NCBI GenBank assembly: GCA_017608295.1 | Contig: JAFCGF010000024.1 | Location: forward strand, 1-27,207 | Length of the DNA stretch: 27,207 nt | Source of the DNA: Candidatus Woesearchaeota archaeon | Lineage (GTDB): Archaea; Nanoarchaeota; Nanoarchaeia; Woesearchaeales; JAGVZT01 | Reading direction: 5' to 3' | Part shown: positions 8,172 to 15,080 of the stretch, piece after piece | Numbering within the stretch: position 1 is the first letter of the stretch | How the letters are laid out: the number at the start of each line of letters is the position of its first letter | The notes under the pieces: model-generated | Told to the model about the DNA's origin: nothing | Databases searched by the model: none | The model's input: only the letters and a program-made list of their open reading frames with translations | Program-made: the position numbers and the translations under genes

Positions 8172-9170
8172 TTATTTCTTCGGTTTGTATTTTGATCCCG
8201 TCAGAATTTTCTGGGCATCCGTTTCGTTGATCAGCTCCTCCATCGTGATATCCGGATTCTCTTCCATAAAGGCCTTAACGATCTGCCATCCCAGGTACTC
8301 TCCCAGGCGCGGAGGCGACTCTGAAGAGAAATCAGCTGTGAAAGGCCCATCGGCAAGAAATGCCCGGATAGTAGTGCCATATGAAGAGTAAAGCAACTGG
8401 TTTTCAATGATCGCCGACCACACATGGGCTTCGTTGGCTGTCGCCCAATCCATCTGATCCTCCGTATAGCCAATCTTATATCTGTCGGGATAAGCGGGAA
8501 TTACTGCGTCGATGAGATAGACTCGCTTCCCCGCATCAACCATCTGGTCAAGCAACGTGTTTCCCGGATATTGTACCGGATACAATGACACCTGCATGGC
8601 CCGGATACAGTCAGGGAGAATATTCTCTTCCACCATCCGTTGCATCCTGTATACAGGAATGCGATCTGCTGCATACGGTTTAAATCCAACTCCCAGGTAT
8701 GAATCCAGGGCTATCAGCAAAACACTATCGACAAATTGGACCGGCGCATCATATTCTCCTCCGGAGATATAGGTATAAACCCGTGGGATCCGGATATCAG
8801 GATAATAGTATTTCAAATGCCGGAAAGCATCCGTCAGCTCTGTTTCCAGCAAAGGCAGATCAGGGTATTTCCTGCAAACTTCCTGATAGAACTCAACGGT
8901 ACGCACATGGGTCATGTACTCTTTCAGGTTGTTGATCCTGGCAGAATCCGTCAGGTCTGTATCCAGAAAAAAGAGAAACTCCGGTTTGATCTCTTCAAGT
9001 CCTTCGGGCAACTGATCTAACGGGATATCGAAAAGAGCCTGATCATACCGATAGATGTTGACCTCTTCGGGAGGGATATGCGAAACATCGATATCCAATC
9101 TTGATTTTGACCAGTTACAGGCTGTTGCTATTAACAACAGCATAAAAAAAGAGATGAGAAGCCTTTTCAT
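8172..9170 (-). CDS. gldB: Gliding-motility lipoprotein GldB homologue
   Basis: With the start at 9168-9170 the protein is 332 residues and opens with a clear lipoprotein signal (MKRLLISFFMLLLIATAC, lipid-modified C18). The upstream Met at 9221 would add 17 polar residues in front of the signal and is unlikely. The body matches GldB: a short DIDVSHIPPEEVNIYRYDQALFD-like opening, alternating helices, the IPRVYTYISG strand, the GVGFKPYAADRIPVYR segment and the WATANEAHVWSAIIENQLLYSS helix. GldB is anchored in the cell envelope and is required for gliding in Flavobacterium. It also occurs in non-gliding members of the phylum, so motility cannot be concluded. It diverges from the barrel-protein gene at 9300. 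Confidence 0.88.
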   Translation of the reverse strand: MKRLLISFFMLLLIATACNWSKSRLDIDVSHIPPEEVNIYRYDQALFDIPLDQLPEGLEEIKPEFLFFLDTDLTDSARINNLKEYMTHVRTVEFYQEVCRKYPDLPLLETELTDAFRHLKYYYPDIRIPRVYTYISGGEYDAPVQFVDSVLLIALDSYLGVGFKPYAADRIPVYRMQRMVEENILPDCIRAMQVSLYPVQYPGNTLLDQMVDAGKRVYLIDAVIPAYPDRYKIGYTEDQMDWATANEAHVWSAIIENQLLYSSYGTTIRAFLADGPFTADFSSESPPRLGEYLGWQIVKAFMEENPDITMEELINETDAQKILTGSKYKPKK

Positions 9171-9255
9171 ATTTGTCTTTTCCTTTGTTCCCAAAACGTG
9201 AATAACTTTATTATATTTCACGAAATCCTGTGAACAAATCTACAATCAAATGTTA

Positions 9256-9263
9256 TATTTTTG
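9256..9263 (+). promoter_or_regulatory. Probable -7 box for the barrel-protein gene
   Basis: TATTTTTG (9256-9263) matches the TAnnTTTG element 37 bases before the start codon at 9300. The upstream TTTG box is not clear; the nearest candidate is TGTG at 9229-9232, 23 bases away. On the opposite strand CAAATCTA (9235-9242) reads as a TAGATTTG -7 box for gldB, so the divergent promoters may overlap. Confidence 0.35.
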
Positions 9264-9299
9264 CTTTATTCAAGAAATTAATGCAGAAAAATCACGCGT

Positions 9300-9998
9300 A
9301 TGAAAAGGATCTGTATCATCTTCTCTATCATATTTCTCGGGCTCTCCTGTACCATTGGCCAGATTACCCAGGACTCCCCCGTTAAGCTTGGCATCAAGGC
9401 CGCCCCCAACATCTCCTGGATGGCGCCTGAAACGAAGCATTACAGTTATGATGGTGTCACCTGGGCAGCTACAATCGGTCTGGTTGCCGATCTCTACTTC
9501 GCGAAAAACTATGCCTTCTCAACCGGATTTAACTTTGCTTTTCTGAATGGCAAGTTGACATACGCTGACTCTTTAACCTACGATACGACGACATCCTTAG
9601 GTCAAATGAGCCGGAAATACAAGTTCTTTTACCTGGACATTCCTTACATGATCAAGCTGCGAACAAATCCATTCGGGAAGTTCTCTTTCTTTGGCCAGAT
9701 CGGTTTTTCCACAGGATTCCGCCTCAGCGCCAAAGCACGTGAGAAGTTTGAACCGGAAAGTGGAGGGGAACCCATTGAAGAGAATACAAATATCAACTCC
9801 GAAACAACGTTAATCCGGCAAGCGGTGCTCTTCGGGATCGGACTGGAATACCACCTGGATGAAAACACCCGGATCTTTTTTGGCGTGAATTACAGCAATG
9901 GGCTGAACAATATCCTGAAGAGCACAAATAAACATACTGACTTCAACCAAAAAGCGCTGTTGAACTTCGTCGAATTGAACCTGGGCGTCCTGTTTTAA
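9300..9998 (+). CDS. Outer-membrane beta-barrel protein (porin/PorT-like fold)
   Basis: The 232-residue protein starts with a signal peptide (about 1-20, ending CTIGQ) and continues as alternating hydrophobic strands and polar turns typical of the eight-stranded outer-membrane beta-barrel domain of Bacteroidota: KLGIKAAPNISWM, AATIGLVADLYF, YAFSTGFNFAFLNG, FYLDIPYMIKLR, FSFFGQIGFSTGF, RIFFGVNYSNGL. It ends in VELNLGVLF, with the terminal Phe expected for barrel assembly. Acidic periplasmic or external loops lie around 150-170. The cargo or partner cannot be told from sequence. General annotation would be porin-family or PorT-family protein. Its stop lies only 8 bases before the nadE start, so the two genes are probably co-transcribed although unrelated in function. 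Confidence 0.85.
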   Translation: MKRICIIFSIIFLGLSCTIGQITQDSPVKLGIKAAPNISWMAPETKHYSYDGVTWAATIGLVADLYFAKNYAFSTGFNFAFLNGKLTYADSLTYDTTTSLGQMSRKYKFFYLDIPYMIKLRTNPFGKFSFFGQIGFSTGFRLSAKAREKFEPESGGEPIEENTNINSETTLIRQAVLFGIGLEYHLDENTRIFFGVNYSNGLNNILKSTNKHTDFNQKALLNFVELNLGVLF

Positions 9999-10006
9999 CA
10001 ACCCCG

Positions 10007-11740
10007 ATGAAAATAGCTCTCGCACAACGGAATTACATTGTCGGCGATTTTGATCACAATATCGGCCTGATCCGGGATGCGATTCAACAGGCCGGAAGAG
10101 ATGGGGCTGATCTGGTTATCTTTGCCGAACTCTCTGTTTGTGGATACCCGCCCCGGGACTTCCTGGAGTTTGACGACTTCATTAAAAAATGTGATCTGGC
10201 AATCCAATCAATCGCTCATTCCTGTACCGATATAGCTGCTATCGTTGGAGCGCCTTCAAAAAATCCCGGCAAGAGAGGAAAACCACTCTACAATTCAGCC
10301 TATTTTCTGTCCGGGGGAAAGGTTCTGGGGATCGCTCATAAAACACTGTTGCCGAATTACGATGTGTTCGACGAATACAGGTATTTCGAGCCAAACCGGT
10401 TGCCTTATCAGCTGGTTGAGTATCAGGGAACCCGGTTTGCCCTTACCATATGTGAAGATCTCTGGAATGCCGATGATCACCCATTGTATATCAGAACCCC
10501 GATGGATGAACTCATCAAGCTCCACCCCGATGTGATCATCAACATCTCAGCCTCTCCGTTTCATTACATGCAACCGGCCATCCGCAGAGATGTTCTCTCG
10601 CAAAATGCTAAGAAATACAGCCTGCCCCTCTTCTATGTCAACCAGGTTGGCGGGCAAACGGAATTGCTATTCGATGGGGATTCAATGGTAGTGGCACCCG
10701 GCGGAACCATCGTTGACGAACTTAATATGTTCAGGGAAGACCTGAAGGTGTTTGATCTGGAAAAAGTTACAAACCATCCGGACATCTACCCCTCCCCTAT
10801 CCTCCCGAGTTCTCGGGACAGGCTCTCCCCAACAAGGGAGGGGAATAAGCCCCCTTTAGGGGGTTTGGGGGTAATGTCCAGTATCCAGTATCCAGCATCC
10901 AGCATCTCTTCGATTTACTCCGCCCTCATCATGGGTATCCGGGACTATTTTCACAAGATGGGATTTTCAAAAGCGATTTTAGGTTTGAGTGGCGGGATCG
11001 ATTCGGCCGTTACCCTGGTACTTGCTACAGAGGCTTTGGGGAGGGGGAACATCAAAGCGCTCTTACTCCCTTCACGGTATTCCTCTCAACACAGCATCAA
11101 CGATGCCCGGGATCTGGCAGAGAATGTTCAGGTATCATATGATATCATCTCCATTGATGATGCATTCAACGCATTTGAAAGCACACTGGATCCGCTTTTT
11201 CAAGGCCTCCCGGTTAACCTGACCGAAGAGAACATTCAGGCAAGAGTCAGAGCCGTGATCCTGATGGCAATGGCCAATAAATTTGGCTACATTCTTCTGA
11301 ACACAAGCAATAAGAGTGAGGCTGCGGTTGGGTATGGGACCATTTATGGGGATATGTGCGGAGGAATTTCCGTATTGGGAGATGTTTACAAAACCCAGGT
11401 CTGTGAACTGGCAGGATATATCAATCGTGAACAGGAGATCATTCCTGAAAACACCATTCTGAAACCTCCATCTGCCGAACTGAGACCAGACCAGAAGGAC
11501 TCCGATTCACTCCCCGACTATGCGATCCTGGATGAGATCCTTTTTCAATATATTGAACATCAAAAGGGGCCCAAAGAGTTGATCGGAATGGGATTTGATC
11601 CGAAGATTGTCAAACGGATCCTGCGACTGGTGAACACCAGCGAATGGAAGCGGAATCAGTCGCCACCGATCTTACGCGTTTCCCCAAAAGCATTTGGGAT
11701 GGGGCGCAGGATACCGATCGTGGCACGGTACCTGGGGTGA
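10007..11740 (+). CDS. nadE: Glutamine-dependent NAD+ synthetase with a repeat-encoded linker
   Basis: The 577-residue enzyme makes NAD+ from deamido-NAD, ATP and glutamine. The N-terminal nitrilase-type glutaminase has its triad at E41, K112 and C149 (LTICEDLW). The C-terminal synthetase has the pyrophosphatase P-loop SGGIDS at 328-333 and the TSNKSE region further on. Between the domains, residues 261-302 or so are encoded by a palindromic element (10787-10873, exactly 29 codons) followed by four heptamers (10877-10904). They give a Pro/Ser/Gly-rich stretch (KPPLGGLGV) not expected in the family. Reading frame and catalytic residues are intact, so the insert probably sits harmlessly in the linker. 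The gene ends 11 bases from the convergent nifU-like gene. Confidence 0.95.
   Translation: MKIALAQRNYIVGDFDHNIGLIRDAIQQAGRDGADLVIFAELSVCGYPPRDFLEFDDFIKKCDLAIQSIAHSCTDIAAIVGAPSKNPGKRGKPLYNSAYFLSGGKVLGIAHKTLLPNYDVFDEYRYFEPNRLPYQLVEYQGTRFALTICEDLWNADDHPLYIRTPMDELIKLHPDVIINISASPFHYMQPAIRRDVLSQNAKKYSLPLFYVNQVGGQTELLFDGDSMVVAPGGTIVDELNMFREDLKVFDLEKVTNHPDIYPSPILPSSRDRLSPTREGNKPPLGGLGVMSSIQYPASSISSIYSALIMGIRDYFHKMGFSKAILGLSGGIDSAVTLVLATEALGRGNIKALLLPSRYSSQHSINDARDLAENVQVSYDIISIDDAFNAFESTLDPLFQGLPVNLTEENIQARVRAVILMAMANKFGYILLNTSNKSEAAVGYGTIYGDMCGGISVLGDVYKTQVCELAGYINREQEIIPENTILKPPSAELRPDQKDSDSLPDYAILDEILFQYIEHQKGPKELIGMGFDPKIVKRILRLVNTSEWKRNQSPPILRVSPKAFGMGRRIPIVARYLG
10787..10873. repeat. Palindromic element inserted in frame in nadE
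   Basis: The 87-bp element begins TACCCC and ends in TTTAGGGGGTTTGGGGGTA, the latter almost the same as the right end of the element at 13183-13274. Inside are two further hairpins, CCCGAG-TT-CTCGGG and a CTCCCC / GGGAGGGG pair, mirroring the layout of the other copy. Its left arm is more degenerate. Length is a multiple of three, so nadE stays open. Confidence 0.75.
10877..10904. repeat. Heptamer tandem repeat in nadE
   Basis: Four consecutive 7-base units, TCCAGTA twice and TCCAGCA twice, follow the palindromic element after a three-base gap. Read one base earlier these are ATCCAGT/ATCCAGC-type units, the same family as the alaS array. Translated, they give the SSIQYPASSI stretch of the NadE linker. 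Confidence 0.85.
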
Positions 11741-11751
11741 GAATGTCGCCC

Positions 11752-11997
11752 CTACAGAACGGCGGATTCCACAGATTTTATCTCCGGAACTGCTTTGATC
11801 ATGGCAGTCTCAATACCGTTTTTCAGAGTCATCTGGCTGTGAGGACAATTGCCACACATTCCGGTAAGGCGAACACTGACGATCTTATCATCCGACAGTT
11901 CTACAAATTCTACATCTCCGCCATCTGCCTGTAGATAGGGACGGATCTGTTCCAGTACATTTTTAACTTTCTTCTCGAGTTCTTCTTTTGTTGACAT
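11752..11997 (-). CDS. NifU-like (NfuA-type) iron-sulfur carrier
   Basis: The 81-residue protein is a stand-alone NifU C-terminal domain. It has a helical start (EELEKKVKNVLEQIRPYLQADGGDVEFVEL), the strand SVRLTGMCGNC with the cluster-binding pair C48 and C51, and the MTLKNGIETAMIKAVPEI helix. Two such domains together hold a [4Fe-4S] cluster for transfer to target enzymes. It lies downstream of the Mrp-type ATPase on the same strand, 64 bases away, and both act in iron-sulfur cluster delivery. That makes a two-gene maturation unit likely. A heptamer array fills part of the gap. It ends 11 bases from the end of nadE on the other strand. Confidence 0.92.
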   Translation of the reverse strand: MSTKEELEKKVKNVLEQIRPYLQADGGDVEFVELSDDKIVSVRLTGMCGNCPHSQMTLKNGIETAMIKAVPEIKSVESAVL

Positions 11998-12033
11998 AGG
12001 TATAAATTTCTTTTGGGTTGCAAAAATAGTAAA

Positions 12034-12066
12034 AAAGGGATTAGCGATTAGCGATTAGGGATTAAG
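12034..12066. repeat. Heptamer tandem repeat between mrp and the nifU-like gene
   Basis: The units are TTAGCGA (12041-12047), TTAGCGA (12048-12054), TTAGGGA (12055-12061) and the decayed TTAAGGT (12062-12068). The last unit supplies the TAA stop codon of the mrp gene (12062-12064, minus strand). The period is again exactly seven although the unit differs from that in alaS and nadE. Confidence 0.8.
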
Positions 12067-13147
12067 GTTGAAAGGTTTCCCGGATGGCGTTGCTGATCGC
12101 TACCTGCTGAGCTACACGTGATGCCAGCTCGTCAAATACCGCTGTTACGGGCGTGCCTGGATCGGTTGCGACAGGCGTACCGGTGTCTCCGGATTCTGTG
12201 ATCTCCGGTACGATCGGGATTTGACCCAAGAAGTTAATATTCAGTTCATCCGAGAATTTTTTACCTCCTGTTTCACCGAAGATATAATATTTTTTCTTCG
12301 GATCATCCGGAGGAATGAAATAGGACATATTCTCTACCAGGCCCAGGATGGGAATTCGGATCTGGTCGTGCATGAACATATCGGCTGCTTTGCGGACATC
12401 AGCCAGGGCAAGCTGCTGAGGAGTGCTTACGATGATCAAACCGGTTACCGGGAAATCCTGGATCAATGTGAGCGGGATATCGCCTGTTCCCGGGGGTAGA
12501 TCGATCACCATGTAATCCAATTCACCCCACTCCACATCGGTAAAAAGTTGGCTGAGAGCTTTGGAAGCCATAGGCCCACGCCAGATAAGCGCTTTCGATT
12601 GATCCACAAAAAATCCAATGGAGATCAGTTTCAAACCATATTTCTCTACCGGAGTGATGACCATCTTCTCTCCTTTCTCCTGCCCTGAAGGACGATGATC
12701 CACCAGGCCAAACATGATGGGAATTGAAGGACCGTAAATGTCGGCATCGATCAATCCAACCCGGGCGCCTGTTCTTGCCAGGGCAACGGCCAGGTTCACC
12801 GCAATCGTAGACTTTCCTACACCTCCCTTCCCCGATCCGACGGCAATGATATTCTTTACATTTTTCAATACTTCATCTGTCTCCTTTCGCCGGGTGGTAA
12901 CGCGTGAAGTGAGCTCAACTTCCACCTCCAGATCCTTCCCGATGTGCCGGTGGATCTCATCAATACAGGCCTGCCGAAGCTCATTCTTCAACGGACAGGC
13001 AGGAGTAGTCAATACGAGTTTGAAAGAGATCTTCTTTCCCTGAATCTTGATATCATCGATCATGTTCAATGTCACCAGGTCTTTTCCGAGATCCGGATCC
13101 ATGACATGTCCCAGGGCAGCTAATACTTTATCTTTAGTTATTTTCAT
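12062..13147 (-). CDS. mrp: Mrp/NBP35-family iron-sulfur carrier ATPase
   Basis: With the start at 13145-13147 the protein has 361 residues. The alternative Met at 13165 lies inside a repeat array and adds only six residues. The N-terminal MIP18/DUF59 domain (about 1-90) contains TTPAC51PLK. The P-loop ATPase has the deviant Walker A GKGGVGKS (106-113), the DADIYGPSIP switch and YMVIDLPPGTGD. The usual CxxC cluster ligands after ENMSY are absent: the ATPase part has no cysteine at all, and the only Cys are C51 and C61. This seems common in Bacteroidota members of the family. It likely loads or transfers Fe-S clusters together with the NifU-like protein encoded next. It is probably the fourth gene of a leftward run from the M23 peptidase. 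Confidence 0.93.
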   Translation of the reverse strand: MKITKDKVLAALGHVMDPDLGKDLVTLNMIDDIKIQGKKISFKLVLTTPACPLKNELRQACIDEIHRHIGKDLEVEVELTSRVTTRRKETDEVLKNVKNIIAVGSGKGGVGKSTIAVNLAVALARTGARVGLIDADIYGPSIPIMFGLVDHRPSGQEKGEKMVITPVEKYGLKLISIGFFVDQSKALIWRGPMASKALSQLFTDVEWGELDYMVIDLPPGTGDIPLTLIQDFPVTGLIIVSTPQQLALADVRKAADMFMHDQIRIPILGLVENMSYFIPPDDPKKKYYIFGETGGKKFSDELNINFLGQIPIVPEITESGDTGTPVATDPGTPVTAVFDELASRVAQQVAISNAIRETFQP

Positions 13148-13180
13148 ATTTCGTATTTCAGTCATTGGTCATTATTCATT
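13146..13180. repeat. Degenerate heptamer array at the mrp start
   Basis: Five 7-base units can be laid out: ATATTTC, GTATTTC, AGTCATT, GGTCATT and ATTCATT. The last three share the core TCATT. It directly abuts the palindromic element at 13183 and overlaps the mrp start codon region. Confidence 0.5.
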
Positions 13181-13182
13181 TT

Positions 13183-13274
13183 TACCCCTAAATCCCCTGA
13201 AGGGGACTTACTCTGCTTCGCAGTCTATTCCTCCCAAAGGGAGGAGCAAGTCCCCTTCAGGGGGTTTGGGGGTA
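13183..13274. repeat. 92-bp palindromic MITE-like element
   Basis: Terminal inverted repeats of 27 bases (13183-13209 and 13248-13274) match at 25 positions, starting TACCCC and ending GGGGGTA. Between them are two smaller hairpins, CTGC-TTC-GCAG and CCTCCC-AAA-GGGAGG, giving a branched fold. Each arm also holds a CCCC-TGAA/TTCA-GGGG dyad. It sits between the alkyltransferase-like gene and mrp, flanked on both sides by heptamer arrays, and supplies the stop codon of the former. No coding capacity, so any movement would need an enzyme from elsewhere. Confidence 0.85.
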
Positions 13275-13616
13275 TTCGTAATTCTTAATTCCTAATTCAA
13301 TCCGGGGGTTCCAGAAATGTTTCTCAAAGTCAATAATTCTATCATTCTCCACAGTAATTCCCTCACTGGTCAACAACTGTTCCATAATATCCGGAGCGCC
13401 AAAATGGCATTTGCCTGTCAGCATGCCGAGCCGGTTTACCACGCGATGAGCCGGAACATTTATCTCTTGTGTATGCGAAGAGTTCATCGCCCATCCAACC
13501 ATTCGCGCTGAACTACGACTACCCAGGTATTCGGCTATCGCTCCATACGAGGTTACCCGGCCATGAGGAATCTGCCGGACAATATGGTAAACTGATTCAA
13601 AAAAGGAGTCCTTCAA
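13257..13616 (-). CDS. Alkyltransferase-like protein (ATL, MGMT fold)
   Basis: The 119-residue protein has the DNA-binding domain of O6-alkylguanine-DNA alkyltransferase, including IPHGRVTSYGAIAEYLG and the ARMVGWAM segment with the helix-turn-helix arginine finger R38. The active-site PCHR motif reads PAHR (55-58). The methyl-acceptor cysteine is therefore Ala56 and the protein cannot repair by transfer. Such ATL proteins bind alkylated bases and hand them to nucleotide excision repair. The last 14 residues or so (after FWNPR) are encoded by a heptamer array and the right arm of the palindromic element, which also provides the TGA. The start lies 5 bases after the MerR gene stop, so the two are co-transcribed. 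Confidence 0.9.
   Translation of the reverse strand: MKDSFFESVYHIVRQIPHGRVTSYGAIAEYLGSRSSARMVGWAMNSSHTQEINVPAHRVVNRLGMLTGKCHFGAPDIMEQLLTSEGITVENDRIIDFEKHFWNPRIELGIKNYEYPQTP
13274..13301. repeat. Heptamer array in the 3' end of the ATL gene
   Basis: ATTCGTA (13274-13280), ATTCTTA (13281-13287), ATTCCTA (13288-13294) and the decayed ATTCAAT (13295-13301) follow the element directly. Read on the minus strand they encode the ELGIKNYEY tail of the alkyltransferase-like protein. Confidence 0.75.
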
Positions 13617-13621
13617 AACAA

Positions 13622-13957
13622 CTACAGGTCTTTCTTCATTTCGAGCAAAAACGTTTTCAAGTGGGTCAGAGTATCCACAATTTCAACATCTCTGGCTATA
13701 TTTTCCCTGTTTTGACGGATTTTGTCTTTCGCTCCCTGGAGAGTATATCCACGCTCTTTAACCAGGTGGTAAATCATTCGGAGAATATCCAGGTCCTCTT
13801 TGGCAAACTGTCTGTTCCCTTTTTTGTTTTTCCTGGGCTTCAGTATGTCGAACTCCTTCTCCCAGAACCTGATCAGGGAGGGATTGACTTCAAACAACTC
13901 GGCAACTTCTCCGATCGAGTAATAGAGTTTTTCGATTCTTTTATCCGGTTTAAGCAT
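13622..13957 (-). CDS. MerR-family transcriptional regulator
   Basis: The 111-residue protein begins with the MerR winged helix: YYSIGEVAELFEVNPSLIRFWEKEFDIL (about 12-39), the wing PRKNKKGNRQFAKED, then LDILRMIYHLVKERGYTLQGAKDKI. A coiled-coil dimerisation helix follows. It lacks a C-terminal effector domain or cysteine cluster, so what it senses is not visible. This short form is common and conserved in Bacteroidota beside cell-envelope and housekeeping genes. It sits 16 bases after the M23 peptidase gene and 5 bases before the ATL gene, so it is inside an operon rather than divergent to a target. Confidence 0.9.
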   Translation of the reverse strand: MLKPDKRIEKLYYSIGEVAELFEVNPSLIRFWEKEFDILKPRKNKKGNRQFAKEDLDILRMIYHLVKERGYTLQGAKDKIRQNRENIARDVEIVDTLTHLKTFLLEMKKDL

Positions 13958-13973
13958 CGGGATGTATGCTTAA

Positions 13974-14945
13974 TTAATCCATTGATTGTGAAGGGCGGGC
14001 TGAGAGCTTAAGCATCATCTCAAACTGCTCAGGAGTGATATCATTGTAAAAGAAATAGATGGGATTGATTGCCCGGCCATTTTTCCGAACCTCATAATGA
14101 AGGTGAGGCGCCGTTGATTTTCCGGTACTGCCAACATATCCGATCACCTGGCCTCGTTTGACCTTTTGTCCTTTTTTAACCAGGATTTCAGACATATGCG
14201 CATATATTGTGGTATAGCTGTATCCATGATCCAGAATAACATGTTTGCCATACCCTCCTCTGCTTCTGCCTGCTTTGGTAACAACTCCGTTTCCGGAGGC
14301 ATAAATCTCAATCCCAATTGGCGCTGTAAAATCTACGCCCTCGTGGAATTTCTTGACTTTGTAAAACGGATCCATACGATATCCGAAATAGGAGGCAATC
14401 CGTGTCAGATCTTTATTGCTGACAGGCTGAATGGCAGGGATACTGGCCAGCATCTTCTCTTTATTCAAGGCCATGGAAAAGACCTCATCCAACGACTTTG
14501 ACTGAACATAGAGTTGGCCCATGATCTTGTCTATCTTCTTGTGTGTCTCGATCATGATCTCGGAATTGGTATATCCCTTGAGCCGCTCATACCGGTCAAT
14601 GCCGCCGATTCCTGCCTCCCGCACAGAAGAGGGAATAGGCTCGGCCTCAAAAATCACCCGGTAAATATTATCATCTCTCTCCTGCAAATCTTTCAGAACA
14701 GTAGTATATTTATCCAGTTGATCATTCAGGATCTCATACTGAAGCTGCAGGTGAGCGATTTCTCTCTTCTGGGCTTTCTCTTTCGGGGAATCAACGAAAT
14801 TGTAAATCAGGACAAGGATCACAGCAGCAAAAACCAGTGCTGTACTGAAGTGCGACAAAAAGACCAGCAACCTCTTTCTTAAGGTAGTCTGAACCTTGTC
14901 AAATGTTAACGAGTGTTTATTGAAACGGTATTTAACCTTACTCAT
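13974..14945 (-). CDS. Membrane-anchored M23-family metallopeptidase
   Basis: The 323-residue protein has a cytoplasmic basic start and one transmembrane segment at about 33-51 (STALVFAAVILVLIYNF). A periplasmic coiled coil follows (about 56-165), then a LytM/M23 domain from about 180 (GYRMDPF, HEGVDF, HLHYEV). The zinc ligands H201, D205 and H283 and the catalytic-region H281 are all present, so it should be an active endopeptidase cutting peptidoglycan cross-links. It probably acts in cell-wall growth or division. It is the first gene of the leftward run with MerR, ATL, Mrp and the NifU-like gene. A TAATTTTG box (14992-14999, minus strand) could be its -7 element, though no matching upstream box is seen. 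Confidence 0.93.
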   Translation of the reverse strand: MSKVKYRFNKHSLTFDKVQTTLRKRLLVFLSHFSTALVFAAVILVLIYNFVDSPKEKAQKREIAHLQLQYEILNDQLDKYTTVLKDLQERDDNIYRVIFEAEPIPSSVREAGIGGIDRYERLKGYTNSEIMIETHKKIDKIMGQLYVQSKSLDEVFSMALNKEKMLASIPAIQPVSNKDLTRIASYFGYRMDPFYKVKKFHEGVDFTAPIGIEIYASGNGVVTKAGRSRGGYGKHVILDHGYSYTTIYAHMSEILVKKGQKVKRGQVIGYVGSTGKSTAPHLHYEVRKNGRAINPIYFFYNDITPEQFEMMLKLSARPSQSMD

Positions 14946-14985
14946 TGATAAAGATGTGACGAATTATTTAAAACAATGGGGCTAA

Positions 14986-15017
14986 TATGTGCAAAATTAA
15001 GTAAATAATTAACTTTG
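14986..15017 (+). promoter_or_regulatory. Probable alaS promoter
   Basis: TATG (14986-14989, one change from TTTG) and TAACTTTG (15010-15017, full match to TAnnTTTG) are 20 bases apart, the usual spacing in the phylum. The leader to the alaS start at 15081 would be about 55-60 bases. The site overlaps a possible divergent -7 box for the peptidase gene. Confidence 0.45.
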
Positions 15018-15080
15018 TGATCTGTTTCCTGGTCGAAATTTTGTTAACATTTGTTAATCTCTTGGTAATCTTCACAATAA

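Noticed and set aside
9171..9221. Longer N-terminus for GldB
   Set aside because: It would put 17 polar residues before the lipoprotein signal sequence.
10007..11740. Possibility that nadE is two genes or a pseudogene because of the linker repeat
   Set aside because: The frame is continuous through the insert and all catalytic motifs on both sides are intact.
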